Of a stretch of DNA of 64,000 bases, positions 1 to 10,776 are shown piece by piece. Source of the DNA: Phycisphaerales bacterium (GTDB taxonomy: Bacteria > Planctomycetota > Phycisphaerae > Phycisphaerales > SM1A02); NCBI GenBank assembly GCA_022446885.1, contig JAKVBU010000006.1:1-64000 (forward strand), in the 5' to 3' direction. Under the pieces are notes generated by a model. It ran no database searches and was not told the DNA's origin. It saw only the letters and a program-made list of their open reading frames with translations. Within the stretch, counting starts at the first letter, position 1. Each line of letters begins with the position of its first letter. A program made the translations under genes and the position numbers.

Positions 1-1
1 A

Positions 2-421
2 CTTCTTGGCTGGCTTGGCCGAGTTGCCCCCACGCTCGAGCCGGGGCTTGAAGACCTTCCCCAGATCGCCGCCGTGCTTCGCCCTGGCCCCTGGATGCAC
101 CGCGAAGAGGCCGACGTGGCACTGGAATCACCCGCGTCATTCCCCCCCATCGAGCGCGACATCTCTGCAATCGTGCCTGAAGACGTCTCTTGGACAGCGC
201 TATCCGACGCATTGGTCTCGCTCGATCTGCCCATGCTCGAAGACATCGGCTTCGTGACAGTTTGGCGAGGCAAGGGTGTGCCCGATGGGCACAAGTCAGT
301 CACCCTGCGACTTCGCTTTCGAGCCCATGATCGAACCCTGACACGTGACGAGGTGGATGCCCCTGTTGCTGGGGCCATCGAAGCGTTGCAGCGGTCGCTG
401 GGCGCGGAGGTTCGTTCGTGA
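2..421 (+). CDS. pheT: Phenylalanyl-tRNA synthetase beta subunit, C-terminal end (partial)
   Basis: The reading frame is open from base 2, so the 5' part lies outside the window. The roughly 139 visible residues end in a ferredoxin-fold anticodon-binding (FDX-ACB) domain: FPPIERDISAIV, then a central segment with GKSVTLRLRF-like spacing (here DGHKSVTLRLRF), and the typical ending RTLTRDEVDAPVAGAIEALQ. PheT pairs with PheS to charge tRNA-Phe in the cytoplasm. The stop TGA overlaps the GTG start of the next gene (GTGA), which indicates translational coupling. Confidence 0.92.
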   Translation, partial: LLGWLGRVAPTLEPGLEDLPQIAAVLRPGPWMHREEADVALESPASFPPIERDISAIVPEDVSWTALSDALVSLDLPMLEDIGFVTVWRGKGVPDGHKSVTLRLRFRAHDRTLTRDEVDAPVAGAIEALQRSLGAEVRS

Positions 422-987
422 GCAGCTCGTTCAGCGATTTGCATCTCAGCGCGTTCATCGAGTCACTCGGGGCGAAGACGCCTGCACCCGGTGGCGGCGC
501 TGCAGCCTGCGTCTCTGCGGCCACCGGCATGGCGCTCGCCCGCATGGTGCTCGCCTACAGCATCGACAAGAAATCGCTGGCCGAACACGCCGAGGCAAAC
601 CAAGCTGACGAGACAGCCCTCGGCGACCTGGCAGCGCACGCGCTCGCATTGGCCGATGTTGACGCGAACGCCTACGCCACGCTCAATGATCTATGGAAGA
701 AGCCCGAGAGCGATCCGGCCCGTCTAAGCGGGTGGGACGACGCTGTTGCAGCGGCCATCGACGCCCCCATGCGGCTGATGCACGCCTGCATCGACGCCCT
801 TGATCGCTGCGAGGCCATGCGTGAGCGAACGAACATCATGCTGCACAGCGACCTGACGGGCGCTATTCACCTGCTGGTGGCGGCGCTGCATGCAGCTGGC
901 GAAACGGCACGCGTGAATCTGCCCTCAGTTCGAGACGACGCACGTCGATCTGAACTCGAAGCTCAGATCTCAGCAATGCTTGACTGA
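418..987 (+). CDS. fchA: Cyclodeaminase/methenyltetrahydrofolate cyclohydrolase family protein (FchA-like)
   Basis: This 189-residue protein matches the C-terminal cyclodeaminase domain of formiminotransferase-cyclodeaminase as a stand-alone unit. The N-terminal signature TPAPGGGAAA (near residues 20-29) is the family's glycine-rich folate-binding motif, and the rest is predicted all-helical, as expected. Members either deaminate formimino-THF or hydrolyse methenyl-THF, feeding one-carbon folate metabolism. The GTG start at 418 overlaps the pheT stop by 4 nt. No formiminotransferase is visible beside it, so the cyclohydrolase role is the safer guess. The last codons lie inside a short tandem repeat. 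Confidence 0.85.
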   Translation: MSSSFSDLHLSAFIESLGAKTPAPGGGAAACVSAATGMALARMVLAYSIDKKSLAEHAEANQADETALGDLAAHALALADVDANAYATLNDLWKKPESDPARLSGWDDAVAAAIDAPMRLMHACIDALDRCEAMRERTNIMLHSDLTGAIHLLVAALHAAGETARVNLPSVRDDARRSELEAQISAMLD

Positions 988-1037
988 TTGCGCAGCGCCT
1001 GACTGATTACGCAGTGCCTGACTGATTACGCAGTGCC
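981..1037. repeat. Three tandem 19-bp repeats over the fchA stop codon
   Basis: Three head-to-tail copies of TGACTGATTACGCAGTGCC lie at 981-999, 1000-1018 and 1019-1037. The last two are identical and the first differs at two positions. Degenerate traces (TGACAGATTGCTC...) follow. The first unit contains the fchA stop codon, so the array grew out of the gene end. It fills most of the gap to the convergent ilvE gene. Confidence 0.9.
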
Positions 1038-1048
1038 TGACAGATTGC

Positions 1049-1933
1049 TCAAACTGCTGACGATTGCTCGCAGGCGCTGCTCACCATCAAACGGAACTGC
1101 TCGACCAGTTGCAAGGTCACGGGGCCCACGACCCCGGAGCCGATGGGCTTGCCATTAATGGAACTCACGCCGATCACTTCGGCGGCAGTGCCGGTGAGGA
1201 AGATCTCATCGGCCTCAAAGAGCTCCTCTTTCTCAACGGTTCGCGCCTCAACGCTGTAACCGCAGGCGGGCGCCACTTCCTCAATCACGAATCGACGGGT
1301 GATGCCGTGCAGCATGCCCGCAGAGGTGTCGGGTGTGATGATGGAGCCATCCTTCACGAGAAAGATGTTGTCGCCAGTGCACTCAGCCACGTGCCCTTGC
1401 GTGTTGAGCATGATCGCCTCGAGCACACCCGCCTCGATCGCTTCGACCTTGGCGAGGATGTTGTTGAGGTAGTTCAGGCTCTTGATCTGCGGGTCAAGAC
1501 ACTCGATCGGTACACGCGGGCGATCCGCGATGATCACCGCCATCCCGTCGCGATACATCGACTCGGGATAGAGCGAGATGGTGTCGGCGATGATGATGCA
1601 ACTGGGCGTCTCGCACGTGAAGGGGTTGAGCCCCAGCGAGCCTTTGCCACGGGTGTAGACCACGCGGACATAGCCGTCTTCAATGCGATTGGCCTCGACC
1701 GTCTGCTCGATGGCGTCGGAGAGCTCCTGATCCGTGCAGGGAGGCTCAAGATAGATTCGCCGGGCCGAGGCCTGCATGCGTTCGACGTGCGCCTTGAGCT
1801 TGAAGACATTGCCGCCGTAGACGCGGATTCCCTCAAAACAGCCGTCGCCATAGAGCAGCCCGTGATCGAAAACGCTGACTGTCGCGTCTTCGGGGGCGAC
1901 GAGGGAACCATTCATCCAGATGCTGCGGGTCAT
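1049..1933 (-). CDS. ilvE: Branched-chain amino acid aminotransferase
   Basis: This 294-residue PLP fold-type IV enzyme carries the last step of Leu/Ile/Val synthesis, transferring the amino group from glutamate. Visible signatures are the N-terminal WMNGSLVAPEDA and VFDHGLLYGDGCFEGIRVY, the PLP lysine in IKSLNYLNNILAK (K151), and the phosphate-binding EC.GDNIF region near residue 185. Length is normal for the family. A TACAAT box and an AGGAGG site lie upstream of the ATG, so this is a conventional leadered gene, divergent from mqnC. Confidence 0.95.
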   Translation of the reverse strand: MTRSIWMNGSLVAPEDATVSVFDHGLLYGDGCFEGIRVYGGNVFKLKAHVERMQASARRIYLEPPCTDQELSDAIEQTVEANRIEDGYVRVVYTRGKGSLGLNPFTCETPSCIIIADTISLYPESMYRDGMAVIIADRPRVPIECLDPQIKSLNYLNNILAKVEAIEAGVLEAIMLNTQGHVAECTGDNIFLVKDGSIITPDTSAGMLHGITRRFVIEEVAPACGYSVEARTVEKEELFEADEIFLTGTAAEVIGVSSINGKPIGSGVVGPVTLQLVEQFRLMVSSACEQSSAV

Positions 1934-1948
1934 CGGGCCTCCTGCCTG

Positions 1949-1976
1949 TTGGACAGGGCATTGTAGCCCCTATCAT
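1949..1976 (+). promoter_or_regulatory. Likely mqnC promoter giving a leaderless transcript
   Basis: TTGGAC (1949-1954) and TATCAT (1971-1976) are 16 bp apart, a reasonable sigma-70 spacing. The box ends only 8 nt before the mqnC ATG at 1985, so transcription would start at or next to the start codon. There is no Shine-Dalgarno sequence. Confidence 0.5.
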
Positions 1977-1984
1977 CACCGGAC

Positions 1985-3433
1985 ATGGCTCCCGAACCCC
2001 TCCACATCACGTCCCCCCGCGCTGCCCTGAACCCAGCGGCAGACCCCTTCGATTCGGGCTTTTTGCAGGCCCTTGTTGGTGGAGAAGTTCGATTGAGCCC
2101 AAAGCAGGCACTCGCGTTGCACCGTGAGATGCCGCTGATCGAATTGGGCCGCTGGGCGGATGCCCGCTGCCGGGCTCTGCACGGCGATTCAATCCGCACC
2201 TACGTCATCGACCGCAACATCAACTACACCAACGTCTGTACGGCCAAGTGCACCTTCTGTGCCTTTCGCCGAGACGAAGAAGATGACGACGCCTACGTTC
2301 TGGAGCAGAGCGAGATTCACGCCAAGATCCGCGAACTGGTTGACATCGGCGGCACGCAGATTCTCATGCAGGGCGGCATGCACCCGGGCCTGCCGCTGGA
2401 CTGGTACGAAGACCTCCTCGGCTCCATCCGTCAGGCGTTCCCAGATCTGCACATTCACGCGTTCAGTCCACCGGAGATGGTGGAGTTCGTGCACTTCTTC
2501 AACCCGCCCGGGGAGTCCTTCGAAGCCAAGGTGCGATGGGTACTCACCCGACTGCAACAGTGGGGCCTGCACTCGTTGCCTGGTGGCGGAGGTGAGATCT
2601 TTGCCGACGCCGTGCGCCGCAAGATTGGCCTTGGAAAGTGTGACGCCGAGTCGTGGTTGACCGTGATGCGCGTTGCCCATGAACTGGGCATGAACACATC
2701 GGCCACCATGATGTTTGGGCACATAGAGGGGATTGCTGATCGCATCCATCACATGGATCTGGTTCGCACTTGGCAAGACCGCTCCATCGACGACTTCTCC
2801 ACCAATGGCGGTGGGCGATACATGGCGTTCATTTCCTGGCCTTTCCAGCGAGAGAACACGCCGCTGGGGCGAGCCAAGCACTGGGGCGATGGACCGGGCG
2901 ATGATCTCTCTCAGCCGTTCCCAGGCGATGTCGTCGCCACACTTGATGGCACGGGCAGCAAGGGCGACCACCCCGAGTTCGGCCGCCGAGTTCGCATGGC
3001 CGGAGCAAGTGAGTACCTGCGCACCCAGGCCATCAGCCGTCTGTATCTGGACAACATCTGGTCGATCGGTGCTTCGTGGGTCACCATGGGGCCGCACATC
3101 GGACAGGTGGCGCTGGCATTCGGCGCCAGTGACATGGGCTCAGTGATGATGGAAGAGAACGTCGTCAGCGCTGCCGGCACGACCTACTGCCTGAGCGAAG
3201 AAGTGATCTGTCACCTCATCCGCGACGCGGGCTTCCTGCCCGCCCAACGTGACAACGCCTACGACCTGCTGCGGGTGCACGACGCACCCACGTCGCCTGA
3301 TCTGGCGGTAGACGACTGGTCGAAACTGCGAACGAGCAAACTGCACGTTCAGCGTGCGGCCGCTGCCCCGGCCCCCGGTGCCACCGTCGAATTGGGCTGG
3401 GAACAGGCCCAAGAGGGCTGCAAAGGCCCCTGA
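1985..3433 (+). CDS. mqnC: Cyclic dehypoxanthinyl futalosine synthase (radical SAM)
   Basis: MqnC cyclises dehypoxanthine futalosine in the futalosine route to menaquinone. The 4Fe-4S motif is NYTNVCTAKCTFCAF (C85, C89, C92). Family blocks include GGTQILMQGGMHP, LPGGGGEIFADAVRRKI, TATMMFGH-like SATMMFGHIE, ASWVTMGPHIGQVAL and MMEENVVSAAGT. These fit MqnC better than MqnE or CofH. At 482 residues it is about 100 longer than usual. The extra length is a roughly 75-residue N-terminal extension, a 40-residue insertion around residues 300-340 between the barrel and the EYLR helix, and a C-terminal tail. No other menaquinone gene is in the window. Confidence 0.9.
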   Translation: MAPEPLHITSPRAALNPAADPFDSGFLQALVGGEVRLSPKQALALHREMPLIELGRWADARCRALHGDSIRTYVIDRNINYTNVCTAKCTFCAFRRDEEDDDAYVLEQSEIHAKIRELVDIGGTQILMQGGMHPGLPLDWYEDLLGSIRQAFPDLHIHAFSPPEMVEFVHFFNPPGESFEAKVRWVLTRLQQWGLHSLPGGGGEIFADAVRRKIGLGKCDAESWLTVMRVAHELGMNTSATMMFGHIEGIADRIHHMDLVRTWQDRSIDDFSTNGGGRYMAFISWPFQRENTPLGRAKHWGDGPGDDLSQPFPGDVVATLDGTGSKGDHPEFGRRVRMAGASEYLRTQAISRLYLDNIWSIGASWVTMGPHIGQVALAFGASDMGSVMMEENVVSAAGTTYCLSEEVICHLIRDAGFLPAQRDNAYDLLRVHDAPTSPDLAVDDWSKLRTSKLHVQRAAAAPAPGATVELGWEQAQEGCKGP

Positions 3434-3492
3434 GGGCATCAGTTTCGGCGTTGAACTCGCCTTGGCGCGGGGGTTGGGTCGATACACCCTGC

Positions 3493-4191
3493 ATGCCCAA
3501 ACTTCGCACCCGTCTTGCCCTGACCCTCTCGTGCATCGTCGCCGGCGCCGCCGTCACTTGGTGGGTCATGACCGACATGGCCCAGCAGCGCATCGCCGCG
3601 TTGGAGGCCGAGCAGGCCCGCATGGAAGCGGAGTTGGCGGCCTTTGACGAAATGCTGGAGCGACTGAGTCGCTCACGACGGCTGGGCCGCATTGAAGTGC
3701 TTGATCAACTGGTGGATGAACCCACCGGCGAGGTGCTCAACACGTCGGTCCGGTTTGTCGAACTCGATGACCGAGGTCGCTCGATCGGCGAGCAGGACAT
3801 TGATCTTCCCGGCGACGTCATTCACGTCGATACACAGACGATCCGCTTCCCGCACGATCAGGTCGCAGCCGGTCACCCGCTACGTGGCAACACGCTTGTG
3901 CTGCTCAGGCGCATCTACTCCGAGTGCATCGCGCCGCAGGATGGCGTGCCTCTTGATGTGCCCGGCGCCGTACCTCCGGGCTATGCGGATGCCGAGGGCC
4001 GCACCAATGAGTGGGAGCAGGGCCTGTGGTCCTCCTTCTGGCGATTGGCCCGCGATCCCGATTTCGCCCGCGCCGCGGGGGTTCGAGTGGCGCAGGGTGA
4101 AGTGGTCTATCAGCGCATGGCCCCAGGCCAGGTGTGGCAACTGGATGTGGATGCAGCCGGAGGCATCACGCTGATGGCTGCCGTGGACTGA
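3493..4191 (+). CDS. Membrane-anchored protein of unknown function
   Basis: I do not recognise a family. Starting from the ATG at 3493 (232 residues), the protein has a basic N-terminus, one hydrophobic segment (about residues 7-25) and then a coiled coil of about 40 residues rich in Glu, Ala and Arg. The rest is a soluble domain with repeated beta-like segments (VRFVELDDRGR, TLVLLRRIYSEC), probably periplasmic. A start 14 codons earlier is possible but adds only unlikely residues. It lies 59 nt after mqnC on the same strand and could be cotranscribed. Confidence 0.75.
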   Translation: MPKLRTRLALTLSCIVAGAAVTWWVMTDMAQQRIAALEAEQARMEAELAAFDEMLERLSRSRRLGRIEVLDQLVDEPTGEVLNTSVRFVELDDRGRSIGEQDIDLPGDVIHVDTQTIRFPHDQVAAGHPLRGNTLVLLRRIYSECIAPQDGVPLDVPGAVPPGYADAEGRTNEWEQGLWSSFWRLARDPDFARAAGVRVAQGEVVYQRMAPGQVWQLDVDAAGGITLMAAVD

Positions 4192-4248
4192 CCAGTGGGC
4201 GGCGTTGGGGGAATTGGCTTCGAGCACTGACTGGCGTGCGCAGCCGCC

Positions 4249-4938
4249 TCAGTTCAAACTGATCCGCCCATCATCTTCTCGCGGCTGCAGCGCCGCCAAA
4301 CGCAGCAGTCGCTCGAGTTCCCGCAGTTCCTGCAGCACCATTTCAGCCCGGACACAGGCGTCGGGCTCGGCCAGCAGGCTGTAACGCTGATCGGAATTGC
4401 CCAGCACGGCTGATCCAGCCAGATCGACCAGTGGACCAGTAGGCACCTCATCGAGATCAAACCAGTTGGCGACGGTTTCCAGGCGATCCATGGGCTGCAG
4501 CGCCCGAGCCCGCAATATCGACCGGATCGCTCCGCGGGCCTGATCAAGCCCGTGCTCATCTCGGCCAGGTGACTCCAGGGGGCGAATCACAGCGCGTCGG
4601 TACATGCTGGCATCATCAGCGTCCATGAGCCGAGCAATGCGACCTCGGCAGAGCCCGTGCAGCAACACTTGGTACCCCGACTGCACTCGTTCATGCTGCA
4701 CCACCTGCCCCAGGCAGACGATGTCTCGCAAAGGCCGTTCGCCTACAACCTCGGGCGATAGATCTGCCCACGTGGCCACTGCAATCTGCCCACGACCATC
4801 GAGTTCCTCATCGATCATCTGGATGTACCGAGGCTCAAAGATGTGCAGCGGCTGAATGCCGTGAGGCAACAACATCGTCTCAGGCAAGGGGAAGACAGGA
4901 AACTCTCGGCGGAAGTCCACCGCGATCGTCTCGAACAT
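4249..4938 (-). CDS. LON substrate-binding domain protein
   Basis: The 229-residue protein matches the stand-alone Lon N-terminal domain: EFPVFPLPETMLLPHGIQPLHIFEPRYIQMI near the start, then GQIAVAT and the DIVCLGQVVQHE block. It has no ATPase or protease domain. Such proteins bind substrates or act as adaptors, but their role in bacteria is not established. The start at 4938 is chosen because the domain begins within 15 residues; longer forms add low-complexity residues. A TAGGCT box sits 7 nt before the ATG. Confidence 0.85.
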   Translation of the reverse strand: MFETIAVDFRREFPVFPLPETMLLPHGIQPLHIFEPRYIQMIDEELDGRGQIAVATWADLSPEVVGERPLRDIVCLGQVVQHERVQSGYQVLLHGLCRGRIARLMDADDASMYRRAVIRPLESPGRDEHGLDQARGAIRSILRARALQPMDRLETVANWFDLDEVPTGPLVDLAGSAVLGNSDQRYSLLAEPDACVRAEMVLQELRELERLLRLAALQPREDDGRISLN

Positions 4939-5077
4939 GATTGCAAGCCTACCCGCTGGTGCCACGCAAGGCAGCGTGCAGATGCCATTGAGCCCCCCAC
5001 CAGAAGGGAGAGGGGCCGATGTAGGAACTAGGAGAGGAGGCGAGGCGGGAAGCGGCGACAACTGGGTCTACCGAATC

Positions 5078-5758
5078 TCACGCCAACGCGCTGCGACGGG
5101 CCCGAACCATGAAGGCCTGCAAAGAGCGACCGGGGCATGCCGTTGCCGCCATCTCCTGATGGGTCGCCACGCGGCCAACAGGCACCTTGTATTGCTTCAT
5201 GCTCGCCTGAATGAACTGCACCAACGCCTTCTGCTGGGCAGCGTTCACCGACTGCTTGTCGTAATTCCCAAGCAGCACGATGCCCAGATTTCCCGAGTTC
5301 TGTCGCCGCACGTGGGCCCCCTGCCAAGAGAGGGGGCGGCACTGCCACACCCGACCCGCGGGGTCAATCGCAAAGTGGTATCCGATGTCGCCGAATGGCT
5401 CAGGGCTTCGTCGCAAGTGGGCCCGCCGAATGGTCTCCAGCCTCGAAGCCGTGTCGTTGTACGCCTTGGACTGATAAGCCGACATGCCATCGTGGTGCAC
5501 GGTGATTCGCTGGACGGGCCGCATCCGATTCATGCGGGCCGGGATCGGGCTGCCCTTGGCCCACTTGGAGCGAGCCACCACGCCCGAAGGCGTCGAGGTG
5601 CTGGGTGCATCTGACTCAGTGCCAGGATCGGGGGCGTCCCCTCCCCAGACCATCCCGGGCAACATGGTCGAACTCGACCGACCGGCCGTTGAACAGCCCC
5701 CGATAAAGAGGGCTGAACCCAGCAGAAAGAGCCGACGACTGTGTCCAGAATCATGCAT
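5078..5758 (-). CDS. Lipoprotein N-acetylmuramoyl-L-alanine amidase (Amidase_2/PGRP fold)
   Basis: This 226-residue exported enzyme should cleave the amide between MurNAc and the stem peptide. A lipoprotein signal ends in ALFIGGC (lipidated C22), followed by a Ser/Thr/Pro-rich linker to about residue 62. The catalytic domain shows TVHHDG (H88/H89), DIGYHFAID (Y127, H128), GNLGIVLLGNY, and THQEMAATACPG (H200, C208), the usual Zn ligands. A GGAGGAGG site precedes the ATG. It may recycle or remodel peptidoglycan. Confidence 0.9.
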   Translation of the reverse strand: MHDSGHSRRLFLLGSALFIGGCSTAGRSSSTMLPGMVWGGDAPDPGTESDAPSTSTPSGVVARSKWAKGSPIPARMNRMRPVQRITVHHDGMSAYQSKAYNDTASRLETIRRAHLRRSPEPFGDIGYHFAIDPAGRVWQCRPLSWQGAHVRRQNSGNLGIVLLGNYDKQSVNAAQQKALVQFIQASMKQYKVPVGRVATHQEMAATACPGRSLQAFMVRARRSALA

Positions 5759-5941
5759 TGGGCAGACGGGGCCTCCTCCAGCGGCACGGCTCGTTCAGAA
5801 GCATCGGCAACTGGATGCAAGCCGCTGGAGTATACGGCTCGTTCGCCGCCCTGAGCGGGCTCTGGAACCCCTGAAAACAAACCACTTGAAGGCTGCAACG
5901 CAAGGGCATGAAACCGGCCGGACGGCATCGAAATCGGCTAG

Positions 5942-8500
<2,559 letters not shown>

Positions 8501-8520
8501 CCCCGTCTCGCCAGGTGTGC

Positions 8521-8572
8521 CCCTCTGGATTCACCCCCGGGATTCACCCTCTGGAACCACCCCCGGGGCTCA
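8521..8572. repeat. Tandem duplication of a 26-bp unit at the end of the lipoprotein gene
   Basis: The units at 8521-8546 and 8547-8572 match at about 22 of 26 positions (CCCTCTGGA..CACCCCCGG pattern). The duplication fills the gap between the convergent gyrB and lipoprotein genes and includes the latter's stop codon. Confidence 0.8.
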
Positions 8573-9121
8573 CCAGCCGAAGTCTTCCTTCGTGGCAAAT
8601 GACGATCGCAGCGCCTTCAAGCGGGCTGTAAAGGGCGCAACCGTGCTTGGCGATGCAATCTGAGGGAATGCCTCGCCCAGCCAAGCCTTGAGTGGGGCTG
8701 CGGCTGCAGAATTCCAGTCAAGCGGCAGTTCGATGCCGGCCGCGACGAGCACCTGCTTGACCAACAACTGCGTCTGCGAACGCCACTGCATTTTCACGGC
8801 CTCAGGTGCAACGATTCGCCCCCAGAACTGCTCACGGAGGGCCAGGCCCACCGGGCGGCCCTGCTCATCTTCAACCAGCGACAACGTCAGCAGAGAAGAC
8901 TCGGCGGCAAGAAAGGCCTCGATGCGATGCCTGATCTCCTCAGCGGACATCTCGGGCGTGATCGACTCGTAAAACACTGCAGCATCAGCGATCAACCGCC
9001 CTCCGCACTGCTGCACCCACTTCTTGGCTTGGGCCCCGGAAAATCGCTGCGGGCGCTCACAGGCGCCGACAATCGCCGCCGCCACGAGCAACACCCCAAT
9101 GCTGATTGCCCGAGTGATCAT
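8570..9121 (-). CDS. Putative lipoprotein of unknown function
   Basis: The 183-residue product has a lipoprotein signal (hydrophobic stretch then AAAIVGAC, lipidated C21). The mature part is helical, with an EIRHRIEAFLAAE segment and a MQWRSQTQLLVKQVL segment; I know no family for it. It is the last gene of a cbpA-queC-lipoprotein run, overlapping queC by 4 nt (ATGA), and shares no obvious function with them. Confidence 0.75.
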   Translation of the reverse strand: MITRAISIGVLLVAAAIVGACERPQRFSGAQAKKWVQQCGGRLIADAAVFYESITPEMSAEEIRHRIEAFLAAESSLLTLSLVEDEQGRPVGLALREQFWGRIVAPEAVKMQWRSQTQLLVKQVLVAAGIELPLDWNSAAAAPLKAWLGEAFPQIASPSTVAPFTARLKALRSSFATKEDFGW

Positions 9122-9792
9122 CGCCTCGGATCCTCGACGCCGGCAGCCTTGAAACCGGCGCTGCGAATTGTGCAGGAGTCACACGCGCCACACGCCCTGC
9201 CTTGCGGATCAGGGTCGTAGCAACTGTTGGTCAAGGAGAAGTCCACGCCCAACTCAAGCCCAAGGGTGATGATGTCGGCCTTGGGCAGATCCAGCAACGG
9301 AGCGCATACCTTCAATGGAGCCCCCTCCACACCTGCTCGAGTGGCCAGATTGGCCGCCTGCTCGAAGGCGTCGAGAAAGACACCCCTGCAGTCTGGATAG
9401 CCGCTGTAGTCCACCGCATTGGCGCCGATGTACACATGGTGGGCACCTGCCGTCTCGGCGATCGCCGTGGCATGGGCCAACATGACGAGGTTGCGTGCCG
9501 GCACATAGGTGTCGGGAATGCCCGTGCCGATGTCGGCTTCACTTCGCCCGCGCGGCACATCGCCGCACCCAGTGAGGGCCGAACCGGCAAGAGCGGCTGC
9601 GTCGATCTGAACCACCCGATGATCAAGCACTGAAGCGCGAGCCGCCACCGCCGCTGCGCAGCTCAACTCGATGCGATGCCGCTGGCCGTAGTCGAAACTC
9701 AGCGCAATGCACGCATGGCCGTCCCGGGCCGCGACGGCCAACGTCACTGCCGAATCGAGACCGCCAGACACCAGCACCACGGCGACACTCAT
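9118..9792 (-). CDS. queC: 7-cyano-7-deazaguanine synthase
   Basis: QueC converts 7-carboxy-7-deazaguanine to preQ0 with ATP and ammonia, on the route to queuosine in tRNA. The 224-residue protein has the PP-loop SGGLDS (residues 9-14), SFDYGQRH, YVPARNLVMLA, and the C-terminal zinc site C191, C201, C204 and C207 in NSCYDPDPQGRACGACDSC. Length is normal. It overlaps both neighbours by 4 nt. No queD, queE or queF is visible here. Confidence 0.95.
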   Translation of the reverse strand: MSVAVVLVSGGLDSAVTLAVAARDGHACIALSFDYGQRHRIELSCAAAVAARASVLDHRVVQIDAAALAGSALTGCGDVPRGRSEADIGTGIPDTYVPARNLVMLAHATAIAETAGAHHVYIGANAVDYSGYPDCRGVFLDAFEQAANLATRAGVEGAPLKVCAPLLDLPKADIITLGLELGVDFSLTNSCYDPDPQGRACGACDSCTIRSAGFKAAGVEDPRR

Positions 9793-10733
9793 GTGCTTGC
9801 CGTCTCAAGGCCATCGATGGATGCACGTGGATCAGGCAACACCTCGGCAAGCCGCTCAGCCGCTTCCTGCACAACTTCACCCATGCTGGCATCTTCCGAG
9901 TGGACCTCAGGCGCCACGATCTGCACCACCGCGTAGAAGTCGCCGGTGCGATCCGACTGCCCCTTGATGCCCTGCCCAGGAACACGGAGCCTCGCGCCGG
10001 ATGAAGTCCCCGGTGGAATCCGCAGTTCAAGCGACCCTTGAAGCAGCTGTACCTCAACCGTCACGCCGGACACCGCTTCAGCAATATTGATGGGCAGATC
10101 TACGAGCAGGTCCAGCCCCTCGCGGCGAAACAGCGGATGGGCGCCGACTCGAACCGTGACCAGCAGATCCCCGTCAGGGCCGCCAGCCTGACCGGGGCCA
10201 CCGCGACCACGCAGACGTAGCACCCCGCCATCCTCGATACCTGCGGGAATTCGCAGTTGCACTGAGGAACCATCATCAAACTTCACCGGTTCCACGCCAC
10301 CTCGGGCCGCAGTGAGAAAGGTCACATGCAGGTCACGTCGCTGATCAACGCCCTGACGTGGTGAAGGACCACGTGTGGCACGCGAGCCTCGGCCGCGACC
10401 TGCACCAGCACCCCCACCGAACATTTCTTCGAAGATCTCGGAGAACTGCCCGGCATCCACATGCACCCCGCCAGCAGAAGAACCGGCCCCCCACCCTTGG
10501 CCCGGGTGGGCCTGCCCAGGCCCCACATGACCAAACCGGTCGTACTGCGCCTTCTTCTCAGGATCGGACAGAATCTCCCAGGCCTGCTGCACCTGAGCGA
10601 ACCGCTCCTGTGCATCGGACTCAGTGCTGACGTCCGGGTGGTACTTACGAGCAGCCGATCGATAGGCGGTTCGCAGCTGATCCTCGGTGGCGTCCTTGCC
10701 GACGCCCAGCACCTCATAGGGGTCCCGGTCCAT
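9789..10733 (-). CDS. cbpA: DnaJ-class co-chaperone (CbpA type, no zinc finger)
   Basis: The 314-residue protein has a J domain (YEVLGVGKDATEDQLRTAYRSAARKYHPD; HPD near residue 34), a Gly-rich linker with EIFEEMFGGG, and two C-terminal substrate-binding beta domains (LRIPAGIEDGGVLRLRGRGGPG, DLPINIAEAVSGVTVEV, LRIPPGTSSGARLRVPGQG). The CxxCxGxG zinc repeats of DnaJ are absent. It stimulates DnaK ATPase and may bind DNA. It heads the cbpA-queC-lipoprotein run. TACCAT lies 6 nt before the ATG and no Shine-Dalgarno is seen, suggesting a leaderless transcript. Confidence 0.9.
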   Translation of the reverse strand: MDRDPYEVLGVGKDATEDQLRTAYRSAARKYHPDVSTESDAQERFAQVQQAWEILSDPEKKAQYDRFGHVGPGQAHPGQGWGAGSSAGGVHVDAGQFSEIFEEMFGGGAGAGRGRGSRATRGPSPRQGVDQRRDLHVTFLTAARGGVEPVKFDDGSSVQLRIPAGIEDGGVLRLRGRGGPGQAGGPDGDLLVTVRVGAHPLFRREGLDLLVDLPINIAEAVSGVTVEVQLLQGSLELRIPPGTSSGARLRVPGQGIKGQSDRTGDFYAVVQIVAPEVHSEDASMGEVVQEAAERLAEVLPDPRASIDGLETAST

Positions 10734-10739
10734 GTGTGC

Positions 10740-10770
10740 ATGGTAGGCACCGGGCGGGTTTCAGTACCCT
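10740..10770. promoter_or_regulatory. Divergent -10 boxes of cbpA and tatC, each 6 nt from its ATG
   Basis: On the minus strand TACCAT (10740-10745) lies 6 nt before the cbpA ATG (10733). On the plus strand TACCCT (10765-10770) lies 6 nt before the tatC ATG (10777). The whole divergent gap is 43 bp, too short for untranslated leaders. Neither gene has a clear -35 box. Confidence 0.45.
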
Positions 10771-10776
10771 GCCCGG

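Noticed and set aside
1064-1966. 300-codon open frame opposite ilvE
   Set aside because: It is the mirror of a well-supported gene in GC-rich DNA, has no family signature, and its composition (His/Asp/Arg-rich) is typical of antisense frames.
2189-3097. 302-codon open frame opposite mqnC
   Set aside because: mqnC has clear radical SAM motifs on the other strand; the antisense frame shows none.
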